In this document: one piece after another, positions 1 to 9,400 of the stretch
How positions within the stretch are numbered: the stretch's first letter is position 1
Layout of the letters: each line of letters starts with the position of its first letter
From: Desulfoscipio gibsoniae DSM 7213
GTDB lineage: Bacteria; Bacillota; Desulfotomaculia; Desulfotomaculales; Desulfallaceae
Length of the DNA stretch: 64,000 nucleotides
Assembly: GCF_000233715.2 (NCBI RefSeq)
Contig: NC_021184.1
Coordinates: 2,070,001-2,134,000 of the forward strand
Direction of reading: 5' to 3'
Position numbers and translations under genes: made by a program
The notes under the pieces: model-generated
What the model was told of the DNA's origin: nothing
The model's database searches: none
What the model saw: the letters and a program-made list of their open reading frames with translations, nothing else

Positions 1-48
1 CGTGTAAATAAATCATCCGGGATACCAGGGGTAGTAAAAGACCATTGG

Positions 49-681
49 TTATTCATTAATAATCACCATCACGCAATTATTTTCCCGCCATTTTGGAACG
101 GCTGCCAGCTGCTCCAGAGTGGTGGCTGTGATCAGTTCATCTGGGTAGGATAAGTTGCAGGCCACATATACTTTTCTGGCAGTTACCCCTTTATTTAATA
201 AGATCCTGGCCAGCTCAGCAGGGTTGTGACGCGGGTCTGTAAGGGTAATCACTTTGTGGTGATCTTTAACTGCCCTGGCCAGGTGCCCGTAATCCCTACC
301 GTGGCAGCTGGTTAAAAAAACGTCGTGCCAGGGCAGACCCAGCCTGGCGCAGGCCAGCTGTATTGAAGAGACCCCCGGCAGTACATTGATGGTGAAACCG
401 GGCAGGCGGTTCTGTAAAGTAGACTGTATACCGTAAAAGCCTGGGTCCCCAGAGGCCAGTACGACAATTTTTTTTCCGGCCCGGGCATTATCGGCCAGGT
501 AGTCAATCAGCTTGTCCATAGCCGCTGTGATAACGTATTTTTCTGAGGTTAAGTGGCTGAACAGCGCCAGCTGTCGCCTGCCGCCCACCAGTATATCAGC
601 TTGTTCGGCTGCTTCAATACAGGCTCGGGTCAGGTATTTTTCGCTGCCCGGCCCCACACCCGCTACAGTGATATGTGCCAT
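49..681 (-). CDS. cbiE: Cobalt-precorrin-7 C5-methyltransferase CbiE
   Basis: SAM-dependent tetrapyrrole methylase of the anaerobic cobalamin pathway, methylating the corrin ring at C5; a partner CbiT normally handles C15 and decarboxylation. The 210-residue protein starts with the family's glycine-rich GVGPGS loop (residues 8-13), has the GDPGFYG motif near residue 79 and the LPGVSSIQ motif near residue 101. Length fits a stand-alone CbiE, not the CbiE-CbiT (CobL) fusion. The start overlaps the end of cbiD by about 19 bases, so the two are translationally coupled. The operon continues off the left edge, where cbiT would be expected. Family assignment is firm; the absence of CbiT is only a window-edge effect. 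Confidence 0.93.
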   Translation of the reverse strand: MAHITVAGVGPGSEKYLTRACIEAAEQADILVGGRRQLALFSHLTSEKYVITAAMDKLIDYLADNARAGKKIVVLASGDPGFYGIQSTLQNRLPGFTINVLPGVSSIQLACARLGLPWHDVFLTSCHGRDYGHLARAVKDHHKVITLTDPRHNPAELARILLNKGVTARKVYVACNLSYPDELITATTLEQLAAVPKWRENNCVMVIINE

Positions 682-1772
682 CCCAGTTCCCTCCCAATAA
701 CCCGGGCCGGCCGGTCGGCAGCCAGTACTTCACCCTTCATGTTTAAAAGTGCCGTACCTACAACAAGCTTCCCCTGAACATGGATCGCGGCTCTGGCGCT
801 AGCCCGCTGGGCGGCTAGATCAAGTACTTTGGTTAGTCTCTCTTGGGTTAAAATATCTACAATGGCTTCGGTGGTGGTGCAGGCCAGAACATTTGACACG
901 ATAGCTGGCCCGGCACCCAGTGACGCGGCCAGCGCAGCCAGGGTTTCCTGCCGGGCGTCTGCCACTTTGCTATGGGTGTGAAAAATCCCTGCGGCTATTT
1001 TAATTAGCTTGCCGTGGTGCCCCCACAGCAGAACTTTTTTAATTCCCCTGGCCACACAGCCCTCCAACATAAAGCCTACAAAATTGCTCATTTCCACCAC
1101 TGCCTTTTCCGGCAATCCCTGATTGGTGGCCCATCTTACCCCCATGCGTCCGGGGGTAAGCACCACCTGATCATACCCGTGGGCTACCGCCATATCAATC
1201 AAGGGAAGAAGAGAATTTTTAAAAGCCTCTTCGGACATGGGGCGAACGATGCCAGTGGTGCCTAAAATGGAAATACCGCCCACAATACCCAGCCGTGGGT
1301 TCAGGGTGCGCCGGGCCACTGCTTCGCCGCCCGGTACGCTAATAGTGACCGTACATCCCGTATCGGGGGGGATAACCTCGGCCAGGGCGTTGTTAATCAT
1401 CCACAGGGGTACGGGGTTGATGGCGCTCTGACCTACCGCAACTTGTAAACCAGGTTTGGTAACCGTACCCACACCTTCCCCGCCCTGGATAGTGATGGTT
1501 CCGTCATGGGTTCTGCTAATTGAAGCGATTATTTCCAAACCATGGGTAACGTCGGGGTCATCTCCGCCATCCTTGATAACCACTGCCCCCTGGCCGTCTG
1601 GTATTTTGATATAACGATTGATGGGCACCGTTATTTTTCTGCCCTGTGGGTTGGTAACCGTTAATTGATTATGGTATTTATTTTTAAACAAGGCTAATGC
1701 GGCTGCTTTTGCTGCTGCGGCTGCACAGGCCCCTGTGCTGATCCCTGATTTGAGCTTTTGATTACCGGTCAT
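663..1772 (-). CDS. cbiD: Cobalt-precorrin-5B C1-methyltransferase CbiD
   Basis: Methylates C1 of the corrin ring during ring contraction in oxygen-independent cobalamin synthesis. The 369-residue protein has the CbiD N-terminal signature (LKSGISTGACAAAAAKAA) and the central GGISILGTTGIVRPMS and WGHHGKLIKIAAG motifs; length is normal. It is the first gene of the visible cbiD-cbiE operon. No cobalamin riboswitch is apparent in the roughly 250 bases upstream; the nearest structure is a terminator belonging to the preceding gene. Corrinoid synthesis fits the neighbourhood, because the corrinoid iron-sulfur protein AcsCD encoded further right needs a cobamide. Confidence 0.95.
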   Translation of the reverse strand: MTGNQKLKSGISTGACAAAAAKAAALALFKNKYHNQLTVTNPQGRKITVPINRYIKIPDGQGAVVIKDGGDDPDVTHGLEIIASISRTHDGTITIQGGEGVGTVTKPGLQVAVGQSAINPVPLWMINNALAEVIPPDTGCTVTISVPGGEAVARRTLNPRLGIVGGISILGTTGIVRPMSEEAFKNSLLPLIDMAVAHGYDQVVLTPGRMGVRWATNQGLPEKAVVEMSNFVGFMLEGCVARGIKKVLLWGHHGKLIKIAAGIFHTHSKVADARQETLAALAASLGAGPAIVSNVLACTTTEAIVDILTQERLTKVLDLAAQRASARAAIHVQGKLVVGTALLNMKGEVLAADRPARVIGRELGWHISL

Positions 1773-1849
1773 GCTGTTTCTCCTTGACAGCCTGCCTGGC
1801 CCGGTGAAGCCGGCAGGCTTTCCTCTTCATATTTTCTTTTCACAAATAA

Positions 1850-1875
1850 ACCCGCTCCGCATGAAAAGAACGGGT
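1850..1875 (-). terminator. Intrinsic terminator after the dnaC-like gene
   Basis: Eight-base stem (1850-1857 with 1868-1875, one G-U pair on the minus strand) with a ten-base loop, followed on the minus strand by a T-rich tract. It separates the replication pair from cbiD. A second GC-rich hairpin (about 1789-1819) lies just before the cbiD start and may be a leader element. Confidence 0.6.
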
Positions 1876-2028
1876 CTTCTTTCATTAATTGATAAAGAGC
1901 CTTTGTGTGCAAGCTGTATTAAAAATAATGGAACCGGGTTTGGCCCGGGTAGTATGCCTGTTATGTTTGCGGCTCAATTATGTGCATTTTTTACAGCCAG
2001 TTTTGCCAGCACAATATCAGTGGCTAAA

Positions 2029-2766
2029 CTACCTGCTCTGACTGATCATTTGCACGCGTATATCCACATCCACCAGTAGACGATAAGGACGGCACATCTG
2101 AATAATACGTGAGGTTGTCCTTTCACCCAGGAATTGTTCCAGGTCCTCCAGATTGATATTGGTGGTGATAATAGTGGGTAAAAGGTAATTAAGCCGGTGA
2201 TTGATGATGGAAAATATTTTATTCCTTGTCCAGTCAGTGTAGTTATGGGCACCCAGGTCATCCAATATCAGCAGTGGCACTTCCCGGGCGGTATCCAGCA
2301 GCTCCGACTCAGTGACGGCATTTTGATTTTTGGCATCGTAGGTTGCCTTGATCTGGTCCAGCAGATCAGGCACTACTATAAATAGCAGCGTTTTACCCTG
2401 AGCCAAAAGGGCATTGGCTATACAGCAGGCTAAAAAAGTTTTGCCGCTGCCCACCGGGCCGGTTAACAGCAATCCATCGGTATGTGGATTGTCTAGGTAG
2501 TTTTTGGCAAAATCCCTGGCTGCCTTTAAAGTAACCGCTGCAGCATTGCAATGAGAAGTATTTTTAACAGGATCAATTTGGGTGCGGGAGTAAAATTCCA
2601 AGTTAAAACGATTAAATGTAAAATTAGTCATCATGGGTGGGATTTGTGCGGCCTTTATTTTATTGTTGATGGTCCGTTGCTTTACACATGTACAAGGCAT
2701 AGCTACGCCATCATGAATGACCAGCCCTCTGTCGGCGCATTTATTACATAAATAAGTCAAAGCCAC
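2029..2766 (-). CDS. DnaC/DnaI-type helicase-loader ATPase
   Basis: AAA+ ATPase of the DnaC/IstB family, expected to load the replicative helicase. The 245-residue protein has an N-terminal zinc-binding cysteine set (CNKC near residue 8 and CTC near residue 25), a Walker A GPVGSGKT near residue 104 and a Walker B LLILDDLG near residue 165, then an arginine-finger region. It follows the DnaD-domain gene by 8 bases, the usual dnaD-dnaC/dnaI pairing of Firmicute chromosomes and phages. No transposase is adjacent, so an IstB (IS21) role is unlikely. A housekeeping primosome role is most probable; a prophage-derived pair cannot be excluded. Confidence 0.85.
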   Translation of the reverse strand: MALTYLCNKCADRGLVIHDGVAMPCTCVKQRTINNKIKAAQIPPMMTNFTFNRFNLEFYSRTQIDPVKNTSHCNAAAVTLKAARDFAKNYLDNPHTDGLLLTGPVGSGKTFLACCIANALLAQGKTLLFIVVPDLLDQIKATYDAKNQNAVTESELLDTAREVPLLILDDLGAHNYTDWTRNKIFSIINHRLNYLLPTIITTNINLEDLEQFLGERTTSRIIQMCRPYRLLVDVDIRVQMISQSR

Positions 2767-2774
2767 AAACCCCT

Positions 2775-3587
2775 TTAACTCATATAAAGTGATTGGATGA
2801 TACTCTTTTTAGTATTCTGGTTATCCTTTTGATCATTTTTTTGATCAACTTTACGCTTGCCGTTATTTGATTTTCTTTTTTGCTCGGTATGTTTCATTTT
2901 GAATTGCCGGTCATAATCTTTTACCTTTTCCGGGGTATTTAAATTGTTCTTTTCCCATTCCAACAAGATACTATCTATATACTTAAAATTATGTTTACCC
3001 AGCATAACGGCCCGGCGCAGTGCTTCTAGCACCATCAACGGGGGCATTTTTTGCGACCATGTATCAATTTGTTCAATTTCCATGGGTGAAAGCAACCGGC
3101 CAAATTCTTTTTCAAAACTCTTGTATAAATTTATGGAATTTGAGGATTTGTTTTCCATTATATTTTTGATTGCCTCGTGCTGTTTCACCCTGGCACAGGC
3201 CCAGACCTCAGACAATTTTTCAAATAAAGGTTCAAAATCATATCCTTTGATGATTAGCTCTCTTTCAGCATCGTAGAACTCGGTTATTTTAAGGATGCCG
3301 TTATTGATTAAACTTTCCAGATCCCGGTTTATCTGCTCTCCATCTCCGGATAGATGCTCATAAAGCAACTCTGTTGTTGGCAAGTAATTATTATCTTCTA
3401 TAAAAAGCCTAAATAATTGGATAAGCAGCATCATTTCAGTATCTGTAATGCCCATTTGTTTATATAGCTTCAACAACAAATTAGGTATGGCGGTTGAGCC
3501 GTGGATAAACAGGTCCACACCGAAAGCGGCAGTGATATTGCCCCTTTGATATTTTTTGACTGTGCTTACTGTGCTCGTTGGGACCAT
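2775..3587 (-). CDS. DnaD-domain replication protein
   Basis: 270-residue protein related to DnaB/DnaD primosome components. The N-terminal half (about 15-120) looks like a winged-helix DnaD N-terminal domain; the second half (about 145-215) contains the DnaD C-terminal helical repeat with the LLSPMEIEQIDTW and YIDSILLEW motifs. The tail (about 225-265) is lysine/asparagine-rich and probably disordered or DNA-binding. It lies directly before the helicase-loader gene in the same transcription unit. The family is confident; the exact role (initiation or restart) is inferred. Confidence 0.85.
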   Translation of the reverse strand: MVPTSTVSTVKKYQRGNITAAFGVDLFIHGSTAIPNLLLKLYKQMGITDTEMMLLIQLFRLFIEDNNYLPTTELLYEHLSGDGEQINRDLESLINNGILKITEFYDAERELIIKGYDFEPLFEKLSEVWACARVKQHEAIKNIMENKSSNSINLYKSFEKEFGRLLSPMEIEQIDTWSQKMPPLMVLEALRRAVMLGKHNFKYIDSILLEWEKNNLNTPEKVKDYDRQFKMKHTEQKRKSNNGKRKVDQKNDQKDNQNTKKSIIQSLYMS

Positions 3588-3697
3588 AGGGTAATCTCTC
3601 CTTCTTTTGACCTTAAAAATATTTTATGGTAGAGCGAAGGGTTTGTCCACTGTTTTAGCATGTGCAGGCTAACGATACCTTGTATCAACAATTCGGC

Positions 3698-4015
3698 CTA
3701 CGAGGTTAGCCTTACCGCGGTGCCGCTGGCCGTTACCATCAGCATGCCATCCCGAATAACTTCATAATCAATATCTACACCTACCACTGCGTTGGCACCG
3801 GCGCGCTGTGCTTTGGCAGCCATTTCATCCAGGGCGATTTCCCTGGCCTGGGCAAGTTTTGCTTCATAGGCTCCCGATCTACCGCCGACAATATCGGTAA
3901 TGGCGGCGAACACATCGCGAAAAACATTGGCACCCATAATGGCTTCACCGCATACGATACCTAGATAATCGGCAATGCTTTTTCCTTCCACCGATGGAGT
4001 AGTGGTTAATATCAT
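3698..4015 (-). CDS. YbjQ/UPF0145 family protein
   Basis: 105-residue protein of the YbjQ (UPF0145) family, a small fold that forms oligomers and has been called a heavy-metal-binding domain; no enzymatic role is established. The typical [11 protein letters not shown] start, the central GGRSGAYE stretch and the [12 protein letters not shown] motif are all present and the length is normal. It is monocistronic, between the DnaD gene and the terminator that closes the metF operon. Confidence 0.9.
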   Translation of the reverse strand: MILTTTPSVEGKSIADYLGIVCGEAIMGANVFRDVFAAITDIVGGRSGAYEAKLAQAREIALDEMAAKAQRAGANAVVGVDIDYEVIRDGMLMVTASGTAVRLTS

Positions 4016-4232
4016 AAAAAATTTTCCCTCCCATGATAAAGTGTCCCTTAGTAATTTACGGCAAAGATAGCAACAATCCTTTATTTTTAAATTGACAAAT
4101 AAAACTAACCCGGGACAGTTGGTTTAATTATTCTCATCGCTCATTGATTTTATTAACGATCTTTGTTTTATTGGTGTTTTAAAATGTCTGTAATTGGCTG
4201 CCCAAGGAAATATTTATAAACTAAAGAAAAAA

Positions 4233-4251
4233 GACCCTCATTTCGAGGGCC
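4233..4251 (-). terminator. Terminator of the left hdrA-mvhD-metV-metF operon
   Basis: Stem 4233-4239/4245-4251 (one G-U pair on the minus strand) followed on the minus strand by six T residues. It lies about 170 bases past the metF stop codon, at the same relative place as the terminator that ends the second copy. Confidence 0.8.
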
Positions 4252-4418
4252 TTAGGAATCATCGATTACTCAAAAATGTATTAATAACATATCAACATGT
4301 TAAATTTGTTAAAATTATTATTACTTGATTGCTCCAATATTACTGAAGCCACCTGGGATGCGGGCTTCCACTTCTGTACCGTTACAGCTTAATGCATTTT
4401 GGGGCTAATTCTCCGGAC
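4252..4418. other. 3' untranslated region of the left metF copy
   Basis: AT-rich stretch without a gene. From about 4372 to the metF stop it matches the corresponding stretch after the second metF (from 11434) almost base for base, at a constant offset of 7062. Left of 4372 the two are unrelated, so this is one visible edge of the duplicated or homogenised segment. Confidence 0.7.
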
Positions 4419-5345
4419 TTAGCCCACCTTTGGCCTGGGATACAGGCCGGATTTTTCCACGATTTCGGGTACAACCTCTTCCCAGGCAATAGCCATAACG
4501 TGCACACCGTGCACACCCTTAACTTTTTCCTTGATATACTTGATTTGCTCAATGCATATGTCAACGCCTTCACGTTTGGGGTCTTCGGCGTTTTTAAGCC
4601 GTTCCACCAGCTCATCGGGCACGATCATACCGCTGACGTTATTTTGAATATACTTGGCCGCCCGCCAGCTCTTCATGGGGGTTACCCCGGCCAGGATATG
4701 CACCCGCTCGTCGATGCCGCGCTCGCGCACCATTTCCATGAATCGCTCAAAGCGCTCCATATCAAAAATGCACTGGGTTTGGATGAACTGGGCACCTGCC
4801 TCCACCTTCTTCTCCAGGCGGTCCACCCGGAACTCAAAGGGGTCGGCAAAGGGGTTGGCCACAGCCCCGATAAAGAATTGTGGCTCGTGCTCTTTAATCT
4901 CTTCGCCTGAGAAGAACAGCTTTTCGTCCCGCATGCGGCGCAGGTAATAGATGAGCTGCATGGAGTCGATATCATACACGTTCTTAGCCGTAGGGTGGTT
5001 GCCGAACTTCTGGTGGTCGCCGGACAGGCAGAGCACGTTGCGCATGCCCAGGCTGTAGGCGCCCATTAAATCGGACTGCATGGCAATCCGGTTGCGGTCC
5101 CTGCAGGTCATCTGCACAATGGGCTCAATGCCATTGGCCAGCACGTGCACGCCGGCAGCTATGCTGGACAGGCGTACAATGGCTGTCTGGTTGTCGGTAA
5201 TATTGGTAGCGTCCACGTAATCGCGCATCATTTCGGCGTGATGGCGAATACCCTCGGCGGAAGAATGCTTGGGCGGCCCTATTTCCGCGGTTACCGCGAA
5301 TTGACCGTTGTCCAGTATTTGCTGCAGTTTACTTAAATTCTTCAA
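4419..5345 (-). CDS. metF: Methylenetetrahydrofolate reductase MetF, copy 1
   Basis: Reduces 5,10-methylene-THF to methyl-THF, the last methyl-branch step of the Wood-Ljungdahl pathway. The 308-residue flavoprotein has the family's TAEIGPPKHSS opening, the TDNQTAIVRLSS region, the CLSGDHQ motif and the QFIQTQCIFD segment. Its start overlaps metV by four bases (ATGA). With MetV, HdrA and MvhD it matches the Moorella-type MetFV-HdrABC-MvhD complex, where the reductase is coupled to electron-transfer subunits instead of using NADH alone. It differs from copy 2 at a single residue (Asn versus Ser at position 13). Function is confident; the electron donor is inferred. Confidence 0.95.
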   Translation of the reverse strand: MKNLSKLQQILDNGQFAVTAEIGPPKHSSAEGIRHHAEMMRDYVDATNITDNQTAIVRLSSIAAGVHVLANGIEPIVQMTCRDRNRIAMQSDLMGAYSLGMRNVLCLSGDHQKFGNHPTAKNVYDIDSMQLIYYLRRMRDEKLFFSGEEIKEHEPQFFIGAVANPFADPFEFRVDRLEKKVEAGAQFIQTQCIFDMERFERFMEMVRERGIDERVHILAGVTPMKSWRAAKYIQNNVSGMIVPDELVERLKNAEDPKREGVDICIEQIKYIKEKVKGVHGVHVMAIAWEEVVPEIVEKSGLYPRPKVG

Positions 5346-6013
5346 TCGATCATCACATCCTCCCTGATGGCCTTACGCGGCCCGCCGTCCCGGGATTTGG
5401 ACCAGTCCTTGGGCGGCTGGAATTCCATTAGCTTGTCAAGCTTGCCCAGCGCCTTCATGCGGTCATAAATAAGCTGCCAGGCGCAATCCACGTCCTTGCT
5501 GACTTCGCACTTGCCGTATTGAGAGCCGCCGCAGGGGCCGTTTAGAATACTCTTGGAGCAGCGGATAATGGGGCAGATACCGCCGGTGCGATGCAAAATG
5601 CAGTCGCCGCACAGCCCGCACTTTTCCTCCCAGCTGCCGTGCACGGTGGAGCCACCGATGAATTTGGTATCCAGGGCCGGCACCACCCACTTATCCTTAA
5701 ACCGCTCGGCCAGGTACTGCACGCCCACGCCGCAGGCCAGCGATACAATCGCGTCTACATCCTTCACCAGGTTATCCAGGGGCTCGATGTACTCGGGGTC
5801 ACACTGCCTGGTGCAGGTGAAAGTGATTGCTTCCAGAGGGTTATTCTCCAGGTTGCGCTTAATACGCATGGCTGAGGCCAGTACCTGAGTTTCCTTATCG
5901 CCGCCGGCCAGGCAAACCGTCACGCAGCCGGCACAGCCCACGAACAACACTTTCTTGCAATCGTTAATCATTTGGGCGATGTCTTCAATTGGTTTTTGTT
6001 GGGCAACTATCAT
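5342..6013 (-). CDS. metV: MetV, zinc/iron-sulfur partner of MetF, copy 1
   Basis: 223-residue partner subunit of acetogen-type MetF (MetV, zinc-containing MTHFR C-terminal family). It has two cysteine clusters: FVGCAGCVTVCLAGG near residue 26 and CGLCGDCILHRTGGICPIIRC near residue 133, followed by an LNGPCGGS motif. These fit the Zn and [4Fe-4S] sites known for MetV. It feeds electrons from the HdrA/MvhD module to MetF. Four-base overlaps at both ends (with mvhD and metF) indicate tight translational coupling. It differs from copy 2 at four residues, all in the N-terminal part. Confidence 0.92.
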   Translation of the reverse strand: MIVAQQKPIEDIAQMINDCKKVLFVGCAGCVTVCLAGGDKETQVLASAMRIKRNLENNPLEAITFTCTRQCDPEYIEPLDNLVKDVDAIVSLACGVGVQYLAERFKDKWVVPALDTKFIGGSTVHGSWEEKCGLCGDCILHRTGGICPIIRCSKSILNGPCGGSQYGKCEVSKDVDCAWQLIYDRMKALGKLDKLMEFQPPKDWSKSRDGGPRKAIREDVMID

Positions 6014-6462
6014 GCTGTTTGGCCACCTTCTTTCTGTGCGTTACCAGCCCCGGTTTTATTCAAGGGGTTGGGGCCAAGCTGGCGGATGCGTTCCGTCATC
6101 TCATTGGCAATCTGGGCAAACCGGCCCCCGTCGGAAGCGGGCAGGTTGTAAAACTCCAGCCGCTCACTGCCGAAGCCGATCTCATCCAGTATTTTCTTGA
6201 CTGCCTGTACCCGCTTTTTAGCGCGGATGTTGCCTTTTAAGAAGTGGCAGTCGCCTTCCATGCAGCCCGCCACATAAACACCGTCGGCACCGTTTTCAAA
6301 GGTTTCTAAAAGCACCCGGTGTTCAATGGTGCCCGAGCAGGGCATTTCAATCACTCTGATATTGGGTGAATACTGCAACCGCATTGAACCTGCCAGGTCC
6401 GCAGCTGAGTATGCTCAGTAATGGCAGCAAAAGGCTACTATTTTGGGTTCAAATTCGGCCAC
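6010..6462 (-). CDS. mvhD: MvhD-type electron-transfer subunit, selenoprotein, copy 1
   Basis: 150-residue [2Fe-2S] subunit of the MvhD/FlxD family that passes electrons between HdrA and its partner. A plain reading gives only a start at 6384 and drops the conserved N-terminus. Reading from GTG at 6462 (9 bases after a GGAGG site) restores VAEFEPKIVAFCCHY, then UGA at 6417-6415, then AYSAADLAGSMRLQY. Homologues have Cys at the UGA position (the third feature of this type in the window reads [12 protein letters not shown]), so UGA is read as selenocysteine 16. A hairpin starts about 15 bases after the UGA with a GGC loop, as expected of a bacterial SECIS, and selC is at 55971. The start overlaps the hdrA stop by 14 bases. 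The later cysteine motif AGCMEGDCHF is intact. Confidence 0.9.
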
Positions 6463-9400
6463 CTTCACGCACCTCCTCAAATAAGCCATTAACCATATTT
6501 ACATACATGCGGTCGCTGTAACCCTGCAGCGTGATGGCCTTGTTGGGGCACTCGCCGGCACAGGTACCGCATCCCTGACACAGCACTGCTTCGATTTCAG
6601 CCACGTTATTGTTAATGCGGGGCACATTGAAGGGGCACAGCCGCACACAGGTAAGGCAAGCTGCACACTTACTGGTGTCTACTGTGGCCACCAGACCAAG
6701 AGATGCCAGACCTTGTTTACTTAATATAGTTGCGGCCCGTCCCGCAGCGGCCTTGGCCTGGGCAATATTTTCCTCCATATTTTTAGGACCGTGGGCAATA
6801 CCAGCCATAAATACCCCTTCCGAGGCAAAGTCCACGGGGCGTAGTTTCATATGCGCTTCCAGGAAAAATCCGTCTGCATTGAGTGGTAATTTAAACATTT
6901 GACTCAAGGAAGCGTTGTCTTCAGGTGGCAGTATAGCCGCGGCCAGTCCCACCACGTCGGCGTTAATAATTAAATTGTCACCCAGTATGTGATCCTTGAC
7001 AGTGACGATAACACCCCGGTCATTCTTATCTATTTGTGGTTTTTCATTTTCATTATACCGAACAAAGATTACACCCTTGGTCCGGGCCTCCTGATAAGTG
7101 TCTTCCAAAAAGCCGTAGGTGCGAATATCCCGGTACAGGACAAATACATTAGCTGTGGGGTTAGATTCTTTGCACCTGATAGCCAAATTAATGGATTTGG
7201 AGCAGCAGATGCGGCTGCAATATGGACGTTCGGTATCTCGAGAGCCCACACAGTTAATAAGTACAATATTTTGGGCGTTCTTAAGTTTACCTGCAGCCAT
7301 GTTTTCTTCCATTTCCAGCGTAGTCATAACCCGGTCGCTTTGTCCATAAAGGTATTCATTGGGTTGATACTGCCGTCCGCCAATGGCCATTATAGTAACA
7401 CCGTGTTTAACTTGCTCGCCATTGTTTAAGATGGTGGTGAAGTTGCCTACATAACCGGATGCCTCTTGTATCTGGACTGATTTATACACGGTAATTAGCG
7501 GGTGGTTTTCAACTTGACTAATTAAATCGTTAACAAAAATTTGAATATCTTCACCATTGAATCCCTGCTTGATGCGACGTCCCATGCCGCCCAGTTCAGA
7601 TGATTTTTCCACAATAGCAGCCTGGTAGCCCATTTGAGCCAGGGAGAGGGCGCTAACCATACCAGATACGCCGCCGCCAATAATTAAAGCTGACTTAGTT
7701 ACATCTACTGTAACCTGCCTGATTGGATGTAACAGAGCGGCTTTAAACACCGTCATTTTCACTAAATCAATGGCTTTTTCTGTGGCCTTATCGGGCTCGT
7801 GCATGTGCACCCAGGAACACTGGTCCCTGATGTTGGCCATTTCAAACAAAAATTTATTCAAACCGGCTTCCCGCAGTGTTTCCTGGAATAGTGGTTTGTG
7901 GGTCCTGGGACTGCAAGAGGCCACTACTACCCGGTTTAATTTATGTTCTATAATAGCATCCCTGATCTTTGCCTGGGTATCCTGGGAACAGGTATAAAGG
8001 TTATCTTCGGCATGCACAACGTAAGGTAAATGTTTGGCGGCTTCCACTACCTCGGGCACTCTGACCACACCGCCTATATTAATACCGCAATTGCACACGA
8101 ATACACCGATGCGAGGTTCTTCACCAGTTACATCTCGCTCGGGAGGGAATTCTTTTTGTTTAATTAATGTACCGCGCACATCTCCCAGCAGACTGCCCGC
8201 AGCGCTGGCTGCGGCGCTGGCCTGCAGCACCGTCTCGGGAATATCTTTGGGTCCGCTGTAAGCTCCGGCGGTAAAAATACCGGGATTGGAGGTATTTACA
8301 CCGGTAAGAGGTGCCAGTTTGGCAAAGCCGTAATTATTGATATCAATAGCCATCTTTTCAGCCAGGGATTTGGCCTCTGCTGAAGGCTCAAGCCCTACGG
8401 AAAGAATCACCATATCATACTCTTCGGTAAATAATTTACCGTCTTCATCTTCATAATGAATGATGAGATTTTTACTATCATCATTGGTCTGTTCGACCTG
8501 GTATACCCTGGTGCGTACAAAATTCACACCATGTTCATTTTTGGCCCTCTGGTAATACTTTTCAAAGTCCTTCCCAAAGCAGCGCATATCCATCATAAAG
8601 ATGGTGGTATCCAGGGGCTGGGCACTGTGCTCCTTGGCAATGACTGCTTCTTTAATAGCATACATACAGCATACCGAGGAACAGTAGCCGTGGTTTTCCT
8701 TAACGTTCCTGGAACCGACGCATTGGATCCAGGCAATTTTACGGGGTTCTTTATGATCATAGGGCCGTACTAGATGACCCTGGTATGGTCCCGAGGCGCT
8801 TAAAATACGCTCAAATTCTATACTTGTTACCACATTGGGGTAATTACCATAACCTAGATAATGTAAGTTGCTGGGATCGTAAGTCTTTACACCTGTGCTT
8901 AAAATGATTGAGCCTACTTCTAATTCCAAGTACTCATCCTGCATGTGGTGGTCAATGGCTTGGCGCATGCATGTATTTACACACTCGCCGCATTCCGAAC
9001 AGACACCGCAATTCAAACAGCGCTCGGCCTCTGCAATGGCTTGTTCAGGTGTAAGTCCGCTGCTTTCCTGGACAAACCCGTGTAACCGCTGCTCCACCGG
9101 GGTAAAGGTAAGAGGTGCCGGGTTGCTGGGAGGGACATCTTCCAAAGCCTGTCTTAAGGGCGCGATTTTATCTTCGGGCACTTTAAAGACCCGGTCTTTT
9201 CTTTGTTCCATACCACTCAGGTAACGATTTATGGATTCGGCAACAGTTTTACCGGCACAGATGGCAGATACCACATCGCGGGGTCCGGTGACATTGTCGC
9301 CGCCGGCGAATATTCCCTCCAGGCTGGTTTCCAGTGTATCGCGGTCTACTTGCATCCGTCCGGCATCATTTAATAGAGACTTGTCTTCATCGGGCAGGAA

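Noticed and set aside
2010-2031. GCCACTG on the minus strand, resembling a B12 box upstream of cbiD
   Set aside because: It lies at the end of the preceding coding sequence, with no riboswitch core around it and too far from cbiD.
1771-2079. 102-residue plus-strand frame in the gap between cbiD and the dnaC-like gene
   Set aside because: No ribosome site, no recognisable domain, contains the terminator hairpin, and overlaps the 3' end of the dnaC-like gene.
2029-2766. IstB helper of an IS21 element
   Set aside because: No IstA transposase or inverted ends nearby; the partner gene is a DnaD-domain replication protein.
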